Shown here in pieces: positions 51,454-61,328 of a stretch of DNA of 64,000 nt. The DNA is from Gordionus sp. m RMFG-2023 (lineage: Eukaryota > Nematomorpha > Gordioida > Chordodea > Parachordodidae). Made by a program: the position numbers and the translations under genes. Location: positions 27,017,120 through 27,081,119 of the forward strand of contig NC_088778.1 in the NCBI RefSeq assembly GCF_954871325.1, in the 5' to 3' direction. Within the stretch, counting starts at the first letter, position 1. Every line of letters starts with the position of its first letter. A model generated the notes under the pieces. That model worked only from the letters and a program-made list of their open reading frames with translations. It was not told the origin of the DNA and made no database searches.

Positions 51454-54400
51454 ATGTCCAATATATTTTACATTTATTCCGTTTATCTGATAATTTTAGC
51501 CCGGGTGAGTGGATATAAAGAAGGACGACTGTACAAGTTTCCTTCAGAATATTTATTCAAAAAAGGTGATATAATGATTGGTGGATTATATCAGATATAT
51601 GAACAGGATTCAGTCAAGAATTCCTTTTGCAGTGATGCTTCTAATTACCATTGGATTGAATTGGCTTATTCCACCTTATTTAAGATTGAAAAGCTGAATC
51701 GATTATCGATGAAGTTATACAATTTATCTATTGGATATTTTATCTTACCTACTTGTGATACTCCCTCCACAGCACTGGTATCATTTTTAAATTTTGACAG
51801 ATTCTAATTATATTAATTACGATAATCTATGCCCTTTATGAGTTCTGTAGAATGTGTATATATATTTTGGTGAATTTAAGTTAATATTGGTAAAAGAGAT
51901 CCGCAAAGCCTGGCCCATTATAACCGGTTAAGATTTTCATAAAAGCTGTCCCTCAAGTCCCGTTTTAATTTTACAAAAAGTCAGATAATATTTAACTAAA
52001 AGTCAGCAGTGATCTGTGCTAATTTTCCGTATATCACATTTTTTAAATATTTATATCTAATTTCCCACTGTCATGTAAGGCACACCCGATCTATTTATAC
52101 AATTACCGTTTCATAAATCTTGTGTTTGATCTCTGTATTGTGTAAGTGTGTTCATAGATATAACTTGTTTAATTTTTTGTGACTATATTACTTAGAGATT
52201 TTGTATTTTAAATAGACAGCTCTTAAAATACAAAGAAATAAGCGTATTTAAATTTATTTTCAATTAATATAAATCAAAATTTCGAAATTAAAAAAGTAGG
52301 CAAAAATCAGGTTAAAATCATATTAGAAAATAATAAAATACTTAAAAATGATTGGAAATATACTTAAGTATAATACTAATTTTAGATTTTTTAAAAATAT
52401 TATAAATATTACAAAACCTGAAATAAATTCATAAAATAAAAATTTCATACATAGTAGGTTAACAAGAAAAGTTTTTATTTTACCTGTCAAATGTATATAT
52501 AATATGAGATAGTGATCTGCATCGCATCGGGCCTAATTTTTCAAGCTCGGCCCGGCCCGAAATTTTTTATAAAATTATGCGAAATTTTTTTTAAAAAATT
52601 TTGCGGGCCAGGCCCGAATTTATTTAAATATAGAAATTAATTTTTATAATTACTCAAAATAAACGATATATGTTATTTGGCGTCTACGTTCTATAAATAA
52701 AATCACATATTTTTATTTTACATAAAAAATTCAATATAAAATTGATAAATTTAGATATATTTTAAAAAATTTCTAAGGCTGCAGATCTCTAATATGAGAT
52801 AAGGGCGAAGACATGTTTTGGGCTTGGTGATGCTAATTATAAATAAATTTCCATTTAAATTTTAGTAATCGTCATTAAAATTTACAATTTCATATGGCTT
52901 ACCCTCTAAAAATGTATTTTATAAAGATAACCTTTTTACCAACCCTAAAATTACATTTGTAATTATGTGTATTAGGGTCAAAAGATAGTTTATAATAAAA
53001 AATTACCAATTTCAATCAAATCTATTACACTCTTAATTCCTTTAGGTTCATTACATTATTTATTTTATGAGCAACTAATCTATGAATATGTGCAGTATTT
53101 GTCATATTCTGCATTTACAAAAAAAAAGATTTTGTATTTTGATACTATTAGGAGAAACCGGAGTAGATTGGGACTCTTTTTGTTGAACTAATCCGAATAG
53201 TTAAACTATATTCTGACTTCTCAAAGTTTAAATTATTTTTAATTTTTTTTTAAATAATCGCATAATTTAAAAAAATATATATGTTTGAGGCGATGTGTTT
53301 TTTCCGGCAATGTATTATTTTTCACCTTTAAATCATTTTTTGAGAGCGTTTTTTTTAATTTAAAAATTTTATTTTACCGAAAATATATTCTTTCATGTTT
53401 GGAATACCTATCTTATGAATTGTAGACAATTTGCTGTTAACCTTAGAATCATTTATAATTTATATGAAAGATATATTGGAAAATTTAATATAAATTATAT
53501 TAAGTTTAAAAGTTAATGGAAAAATTGTCCGAAATTTACAGGGTAAGTTTTCCAAACATAATGTCATAAATTTCCGGTAAAATCAAATATTTAAATTTTT
53601 AAAAATGCGATCAAAAATGATTTAAAATTAAAAAGAAAAATAACATATTGCCGAAAAAAAAACAGGTTAATGATAGTCACTACCAAGTCAACGTATAGCA
53701 ATTTTCTAAATACCGACCAAAATTTATTAAAATGTAATAAGACCCTTATTATTTAACATATATTATAACGGAATCACGTGGTTGAGTCCGGTCTCCTAGA
53801 TATCACCCCCCCCCCCGGAACCATAAGATTTAAAAAAACATGAACTTGCTAGGATTCGAACCCATAACCATCGGGTTGGTAAGCGACGCTCTTGCCGATT
53901 AGACCAAAGAGGCTTTCCAAAAATCACAATTTTTTAAATATATATTATAAATAAATTTGGTAGTGTCTAACAAAATACAAATTTGATAGTAGCTTAAGGT
54001 AGTGACTATCATTAACCGAAAACTCATTGACGCTAACATATGTATGTATCAAAAATATATTAAAACTTATATAAATTAGTTTTTCTTAAATAAATGTTAT
54101 ATTTAAAAAAACTAGATAATTATAATGTAAAAGATTAAATTTCACATATTCGTACAATTTTTTTTATAGGCCAAAGTACAAACGTGTGGTTAGTTGATCC
54201 ACCAAAAATAATGGTCTAAATATAAATAAACTTTTTTTTAAAATTGTTATAAGATTGGAGGCTGAAAAAAAAATTTATTATTGAGAATATGATTTTAAAA
54301 AAGCAATAATTTAAGTTAATAAGATTCAATTTAGAAATTGTAATAAATTTATATAAAAAAATTTTGAATGAAAAATCATCTAATATGTTTAAATTGATTA

Positions 54401-57400
54401 ACAGATTTTTCTGGGAGTGGGGAATTAGATTGATAAAGATTCATTTCCAATTAGTTCAATTTAAATAAAATATAAATATACAATAATTAATATGACTTTC
54501 CTAATCAAAATGCCTTCTAATTTTATAAATGTTATTTAAAATCATATTAATTAATGTTTCATCCCTATAAAAATTGTCAGTTAAAAAAAAATAAGGTTTT
54601 AAAATTTCTTAAAATTGATTTATTGAGATATTAAAATGCTTTACTTAGAAATCTAAATGATCAAGTTTGCACATTTGTTACCTTTGGTATGTTAAATAAA
54701 AAAATATTTTCTTTCGTAAAAATTATAAATAATAAACATTTTTCAAATTTTTTTTTAAGTCAATGGTATATGGCGCAAAAATCTATAATACCAAGTCAAT
54801 TGATTTTACTGATAATATATTGTAATTTATACGAACATAACTAACAATATATATGCATTAAACATATGTTAAAACAAACTAAATTAAATATATATTTTTA
54901 AAAAAGGAGACTAAAATAAAAGACTAATAAAAATACTATTATTCTGCATTGAAAGTTAGCACGAATTCGCGCGAAGTATAAAATAAGGATGTAAATATGA
55001 ACATTTTACATTAATTCTTGCATACTTCGCTTAGAATTCGCGCTAACTGTGAATGCAGGATTATAAAATGGATAATAGGCTACATGGAGCCATGAATTGA
55101 TAGGGAATTTGAAGGGCAAATTACCAATGTTATGCGAAGATAGAAATTTTTTTTTAGAATCCTCCTTGAGATAGATAATATTTCTTTCTTTTTCCTTTTA
55201 GGAATAAAAGTTTCTCTTGGCCGAAGTTTCTGAGGATTGATGTGACGCAATGGCGTAGCTACGGGGGTGGTTTTCGGGTTTGGACCCCTCCCAGAGCAAA
55301 ATTTTTTTTTAGATTATACGTTCAAAAGACCTAAAAGTGATTTTATATGAATTATATTTTTCTGGTTTTGATGTTTGTGGAAGGATATTATATTACTATT
55401 GAAATTATTCTGCATAGTATTATTATAAATTCATTGAGAATAATCTACTAAATTATAATAACATATTATTGATGCATTTATAAAATATATTTATTATATA
55501 TTATCGAAGATATGATTATGATTTGTAAGATAAACCCGGCAGAAGGCCGGGCAAAAGGGCCGAAGGCCCATTAAAGGGGTCTGGGGGGCGAAGCCCCCAG
55601 TTTTTATATGTATGGACCCCCTCTAAGGAAAATTCCTAGCTACGCCATTGATGTGACGACAGGAAAATTATTTAATATTCTTTAACTTTGGCTATTTGTT
55701 TGTTTGTTTTATTTAGGCCATCGAAAGAGAGTATTTGTTGGTGTTAGATTTAGCAAATATGTCTACACAAGTGTAATCCAAAGCTAGAATGATTCTTCTT
55801 CCATGGAATTAAGGTTAAACCACTTGGTCTCTTACAATCTGAAGTAATGAGACCTAAGGACTCAAGAATGTAAGGGGTATGTTGATTCCTCATAGAGCTT
55901 TGAATATTATATTTCTAACTGAGCTATGGCTATAATGACGGCCTATAGAAAGTCAACAGTGTAATAGGTGGTGCCTAATTTCTTCAACTTTGATGTTGCA
56001 AAGTGAACGAGTGAAAGGGGTGACAATATTGCAACAAGCTCGAAGATCAATTGATAATCATAATTGTTCGGAAGATAGATGAAGACCGGGATTTTTGTTG
56101 GGGATAGCTTCAATCCATTATAGCCACAGTCTAAGTTGGCAAATCAAAAGTTAGTTAATCCTTCTGGTTTTAGGTAATAGAAATTCGAAGGAACAATCCC
56201 AATATTTCTGCAAACATGTTGAGGGGTGATCGGAAATTGAATTTAATGGTATCCCAGAGCTCTAGCGTAGAGGTTAGGTATTTATCAGGAAGAATGATAG
56301 TTTGCATATTAAAATGTATGTCGATAGTTTTGAAAAATGAATGTCACTATTGAAAGATGTAACAAAGAACAAATACTGAGACCTTCACAATTTGAAGGAA
56401 GAATTTTTGAATCCATGATATAGAAGGGAAAAAGATAAAGGATTTCCTGAATGTTTGATTTTCAACTCGACCTGGTTAGAATTACAGAGGAAAGAATGAA
56501 ATGCTTAAATAAGTTTAGGGATGTAGTGATAACTTTCTGAGAATTTATTTGAGATTTTGGAGTGACTAGAATTATTAAGGAATGTATTTACCTCGTTAGC
56601 AGTTTTTATCTTGAAAGAAAGGCCCGATGACAATAGAACAATGGGGCATATTTAGTAATTAATGATGTTCAGAATAAGACTTGTTTCAGATAAAAGGTCA
56701 TCATTAATTTTTGGGACTTTGTGTAACTCGGAGAGAGATCTAGTTAAAGTTTTCATCTTGATACCAAGTATTAAGATGATTATCCAATTTTAAAAAATAT
56801 TCTTTTATATCCCGAACAAAAAAGAGCAGAGCCGAGATAATCTTCTTGTTGAATACCTTGTTCAAATTTGATTAAATTCATATTGTATTTTAAGAACTAA
56901 AATTTAGAATAACTACTAAATAAGAATGTAGAGCATTTAGGGAAATTTTTTAAAAAATAAGGAACGAACCGATTATGATGAATTGAATTTAATGCCTTCT
57001 AGAAATCAAGTCTAAAGATGCATGTATCTCTGTGCTCTAGTAGAATTCACATAGCATGTGTTGCACCCTCAGAACCATCTTTTATTTCGAACCCGAGTTG
57101 ACGAGGAATTAACAAAAAGGGTCCTTGATGGGATTATCCATAATTTTTGCGGGAACCTGCGAAATAGAGAACCAATGACAATGGACTGAATTCTGTATTC
57201 ATTTTTTAGTGCTATGAGACTATCACCAAAGTCAAGTTTGAATTTACACTTCATGATGATAGTTTTGAAATATAATAAATACTAACCCCCCCCCCCCCGC
57301 TTTTTCCCATATGTCTTTATCAAAAACTAGATTATGACACCATTTTATATTACATAAAAAATATTAGTGTGCATGGCATGGTAGCTTGATGTTACCATTT

Positions 57401-60400
57401 ATATATTTTTATTTCATTATTAGACATTTGTATCCGTCCAAAATTAATAGCAATACTGAAGATAGTGTAACCAGCACGAAATATGTCACTAAAATTCTCC
57501 TAGAATTTCTTGACTCATAATTATTTTACCCGGCTCGTAAAATTTTTTGCGCACTTTTATGCCGTCCAGCAGGCTAGGCTTTTCCCCGGACTAAACCGAC
57601 ATCTATGCAATTGATCCAGATATAACCCGGTCTTATCTTTATAAAAACAAATACCTATAAAAAATTGAATTTGTCTTGCCCTACCCATACTCAGCCCGAC
57701 CGCGAGCTAGGCCCTCGGGCTTCTGACTGAACTAAACTGTGTTTTTCTTATATACATTACTAATCTTGAACCCATATTTAATCCTGTCATGCCTTCATTA
57801 AAAAAATGGCAAATTTTATATAAACAGATTATCTATGGAAAAAAGGAGTGAATGTTAAAAAAATGGCAAATTTTATATAAACAGATTATCTATGGAAAAA
57901 AGAGTGAATGCCGAGGAGGCATATATGCTTAAAAAATAGAAATTTAATAAAATTATTATAAATATAGATTCAAGCTATGAACATCAGAAAAATTGAGGAA
58001 ACATTAAATTTCAGGTTTGTGGCGGTTATAGGTCCATTTACGAGTTCGGAAGCCTTAGCTGTTTCACCGTATTTTCAATATATAAAATTGAGTCATATTA
58101 GTCCGACTGCCAATTCCAACTATTTGTATGAAAATCCCAAGTATTTTTTTTTATTTGATACATTAACTGATTCTTTAAACAATTTTTAGATTTTACTATT
58201 TCTTTTCAATTGCTAATCGGCAGAAAGATTTTGTCAACGGCATAATCTTTGTCATGAAAAAATTTGGATGGAATGAAATAGCGATAATATACAATGATCT
58301 TAATTTTTTTTACAGGTACAAAATTGAACTTACCGAAAAACTGATAGATTCCAAGATATGCATAGAAGCTGATATCAAAATCCCTAATATATATTCGGAT
58401 TCATACGAATTTTACAGGTGGAAAGTTGACATACTATATTTAATAAAACGACCCAAACCTATCATTGTAATCTTGTTGATAGGGGCTCCTGAATTCTTAA
58501 ATATTTTAAAATTTATTAGGCATCAGAATTTGTCCAATAATTTGATCTTTATCAGGGTCGATATTAACGATGATAATATAGCAATTTTGAAAAGTGATAC
58601 ACAGGATATGCTTTTAAATTCCATTCACATCTATGATTTTATTAATTACGAGGCTGGCTTTTATGAATGGCTCTATAATTTAAAAACAAACCATTCATGG
58701 TACAAGCGTTGGCGCTCTGAATATTTATTAGCGGCTAAATATGAGTATAAATCAAATGTAACTGTTAGAGATTTTAATGAAAATGCTATGGCATTAAATA
58801 CATTCTCGGTTCAAGTTATATGGAGTAATATAGAGAAAATTCTTAACAAATCCTGCTATAATTTTAACACAAATGAACAAAAGATATCTTGCTTAAATGG
58901 ATTAAGTATACAAAATGAATTGTTAACGACGATTCCCTATTTGTTCAACGTAAAAACCCTTAAAATTCCAAACGCTTATTATGTTAATCCTGCTATAGTT
59001 ATAGCTAATTTTATTTCAGAGAAGTTCAATAACTTTAAATTATACTATTACAAGCCCATTGGCCATTACCTCGTTAAAGAACAAAAGGTCCTAATCGAAA
59101 AGCCATTAATATGGAATGGAAACATATCTTATATAGATTCGACAAAATCTCCCCCGTCCAGATGTAGTGAATCTTGCAGAGTTACGGAATTTAAAGTTCC
59201 ATCTGAAAAACCATGTTGCTGGCAGTGTAGGACTTGCAAGTCGACTGAAATATATGTGAATAACCTATTAAAACCTTGTGTTCAATGTCCTACATACACA
59301 GCTCCTTGGATTGCGTCAAATTCCAATATTACCCATTCAAACCAAACTTGTTTATCAATAACAGTGATAGACCTCAAGCGATATAACATTCATGTATATA
59401 GATGTATAATAATATTTGCTATCCTAGGAATTTTCACCCTATTTTCTTTCTTCATTTATTATCTTAAAAACTACAACGCCTTAGTATTTCAAATGGAATT
59501 TAAGTTATCGCATCATGCCACTTATATGAACCTCTTAATAGGATTTATTTCTGTAATCCTTATGGCAGCACAACTTACTATCGTAGGATGTAAAATTGGT
59601 CAATGGTTATATCAAATATCAATAATGATTTTGTTTGTCAGCAATTATTTCAAATTAAAATTAATTGATTTTAAATTGAATCCCATCAAAAAATTTAAAA
59701 TGCTTTATAGGAGAAATTCACTGGTTTATTCATGTTGTGGTCACTTCTTAATATCGGTAAACTATTAATCTATACTATAAATTTATTTAATTTATTATTT
59801 AATATTTCTAATATTTTATATCATTTCTGTCGTTTTCTTGAGTTTCTACTTCAAAAAAAATTAATTTTTTTTCACACCTTATTTTGTTGCTCTGTTTTTA
59901 ATTATTTATAATCGATAATATAAGATTTAATGGTTCATAATTTTATGTTTTTCGAAATTAATTTAAATTTATATTATATTAAAATTTTATTTTTTAAAAA
60001 TAATAAAAACTAAACTAAGATGATCATAAATACGGTCATCATAATTTATGATTTCCCGAATCCAGAATATATAGAAGTCTATGACAATTCAGTTTCGCTA
60101 ATTTCCCCACGCATAGAAGTATATTGCAAACCTTATGCTGCCAAGATTTTGTATATGGGGCTTCAATTGGGCATCCACTTTTTCTATATCCTGATCTATG
60201 CGTATTTAAGCTCGATAGTTTTCAAATACCGTAAAATGTTTAAAGAAATAGAAATAACCCTTATATCTATGTGGATCACCAATCTTTGGCACATAGCCGG
60301 CATAATATTTTATCTGTCAGCATCTTCCTTCATGCAAGCGATATATTTTAGCATATTTATTCTATTGTTACTATACACAAAACTTTTGATTGATCTGGGT

Positions 60401-60475
60401 TACAAAATGAAAGATTTATTAGTCAACGAGATGAAACTCTTATTCTCAAATTTGATGTCATTCAATTTTTTTTAA
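51454..60475 (+). CDS. Class C G-protein-coupled receptor, gene B
   Basis: Four exons, 51,454-51,777, 57,968-58,140, 58,190-59,756 and 60,020-60,475, joined by introns of 6,190, 49 and 263 bases. They give 839 residues. Intron positions and phases (0, 2, 0) are the same as in gene A, and the proteins are close copies throughout. Signal peptide (MSNIFYIYSVYLIILARVSG), flytrap ligand domain, nine-cysteine domain (PPSRCSESCRVTEF, CCWQCRTC, CVQCP) and seven helices are all present. The disulphide cysteines GCKIGQW and VYCKPY are kept, and loop 3 reads FKYRKMFKEIE. The last exon gives the full helix 4 (MIINTVIIIYDFP) and a tail some 20 residues longer than in A. Intron 1 is stuffed with transposons. 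The position of ELDFF in A is DLNFF here, within the second lobe's first strand-loop. The ligand is unknown. Confidence 0.9.
52510..52791. mobile_element. hAT-type MITE with 8-base target duplication
   Basis: The termini TAGTGATCTGC and GCAGATCTCTA are inverted. The same 8 bases, ATATGAGA, precede and follow them (up to 10 bases match depending on where the end is set). The GC-rich arm on the left is GGCCCGGCCCGA and the AT core is nearly that of 4,255-4,420. It lies in intron 1 of receptor B. Confidence 0.88.
53281..54040. mobile_element. Foldback element, copy 2 (interrupted)
   Basis: Same family as 359-900. The left arm is GATGTGTTTTTTCCGGCAAT and the right end CTCATTGACGCTAACAT. It lacks the central insertion found in copy 1. 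Instead it is split near its right end by the tRNA-core element at 53,665-54,017. It lies in intron 1 of receptor B. Confidence 0.82.
53665..54017 (-). mobile_element. tRNA-core TIR element, copy 2
   Basis: The termini GGTTAATGATAGTCACTACC and GGTAGTGACTATCATTAACC are perfect 20-base inverted repeats. Length is 353 bases. On the minus strand the interior reads AAGCCTCTTTGGTCTAATCG (A-box-like) and then GGGTTCGAATCC (B box) at about 53,850-53,925, a tRNA-like segment. The flanks, AAAAAAACA and GAAAACTCA, are a worn 9-base duplication. The empty target can be seen in foldback copy 1 near 865-900. Confidence 0.85.
54948..55062. mobile_element. Short hairpin repeat, copy 2
   Basis: The left half CTGCATTGAAAGTTAGCACG and GAATTCGCGCGAAGTAT is mirrored by the right half ATACTTCGCTTAGAATTCGC and GCTAACTGTGAATGCAGG. 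The whole would fold into one hairpin with a loop of about 40 bases. Related copies lie at 23,558 and 61,012. It lies in intron 1 of receptor B. Confidence 0.8.
55248..55650. mobile_element. hAT-type MITE (GGCGTAGCTA ends)
   Basis: Starts CAATGGCGTAGCTACGGGGG and ends TTCCTAGCTACGCCATTG. Perfect 8-base target duplications ATGTGACG lie at 55,240-55,247 and 55,651-55,658. Length is 403 bases. Near the right end is a GC-rich hairpin-like block (CCGGCAGAAGGCCGGGCAAA, GGGCCGAAGGCCC). A TGGCGTAGC terminus with 8-base duplications is typical of hAT MITEs in invertebrates. It is inserted at the edge of the non-LTR relic that follows. Confidence 0.92.
55660..57255 (-). mobile_element. Non-LTR retrotransposon relic with reverse transcriptase
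   Basis: Read on the minus strand from 57,255, broken frames give IQSIVIGSLFRRFPQK (the RPIAVGNTLRRL-type motif). Then come RLDF and KALNSIHHN (the LDFxNAFNS motif with a catalytic aspartate) and GIQQEDYLGSALF (GVQQGDPLGPLLF). The part after the reverse transcriptase includes IPLNSISDHPSTCLQKYWDC and further blocks down to WITLV-TYLLNLTPTNTLF, equivalent to the tail fragments elsewhere. Many stops and shifts interrupt it, so it is inactive. It is the longest copy of this family here and lies in intron 1 of receptor B, antisense to the gene. Confidence 0.75.
57500..57730. mobile_element. Degenerate GC-rich hAT-like element
   Basis: Contains TTACCCGGCTCGTAAAATTT, CCGTCCAGCAGGCTAGGC and CGACCGCGAGCTAGGCCCTC, resembling the GC-rich arms of the MITE family. 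The ends are unclear. Confidence 0.4.
57798..57911. repeat. Tandem duplication, 57-base unit
   Basis: Two units starting TTAAAAAAATGGCAAATTTT at 57,798 and 57,855, almost identical. They lie just upstream of exon 2 of receptor B, so the duplication is recent. Confidence 0.92.
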
Positions 60476-61328
60476 ACAAATTATCGATAAAATTGTTTTT
60501 CTTCAAACATTTATAAACTTTTACCTCGTAAAACATCAAACTTACTGTATGAAATAAATTTTTGCTAACTTAATTTCGGATGCATATAATTTATAATTAT
60601 TTAATTATAATTTTTTAATTGGAATTTTTAAATTTCATAAATTTGAAATACATTTATTCTTTCCAAAGCGTAGCCATCATAAAAAAAATAACAATGTTGA
60701 AGTGATGGATTTAAATAGGGTCTAATAATTTCAAAATCATATGATTTAAAAAAAATCAATTAAAAACAATAGAGATAGAAATAAACTAATTTGTCTAAAA
60801 TTTATTATAATTTTGGCAGGTTTCGGCAAACTAATTAATTAAATTAAAAAATTTGCAACTAATTTGATTGAGTTAGAACGAGTTAGGATAATAAGAATTC
60901 TTACTAAAAAAGATGAAAATAGCTATCCAACAGATTCTTTAACTTTGTCAAATGGGGTATAAGACTAAGATAAATATAAGGTATCTAAATTAAAATCAGC
61001 AGACGTTTAATCCTGCATTCAGAGTTAACAGGGCAGCGAGGTTAACAAAAATGAAAGAGAAAATTTTAATTTATACTTTGAATGCATGGTAAGATGGGTG
61101 TAAAATTTAAGCCTAAAGAGTTTTCATCGTTCTAAATAACCTAAAGGTATAAAAATTCTGTTGGTGCTTCTCGAGAGTAAAACGCGATTTTATTTTACTC
61201 TAAAAAAAATACTGTATATGACAAATGTTTATCAATAATTTTTTATTGGCCTTTTTAAGGGCAGAAAAAGGTTTTAAATAATAAATTTTTTTTATAAATA
61301 ATGGTTAGAGGTTCAGGAGTTGTGAATA
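60476..61328. other. Intergenic region after receptor B
   Basis: AT-rich and no exon is supported. The short hairpin repeat at 61,012-61,092 is the only bounded element. Confidence 0.45.
61012..61092. repeat. Short hairpin repeat, copy 3
   Basis: Begins CCTGCATTCAGAGTTAAC and ends CTTTGAATGCATGG, the same ends as at 54,948. The interior is different and shorter. Confidence 0.5.

Noticed and set aside
57069-57254. A 61-codon minus-strand gene
   Set aside because: It is part of the reverse transcriptase of the non-LTR relic (SIVIGSLFRRF motif), not a separate gene.
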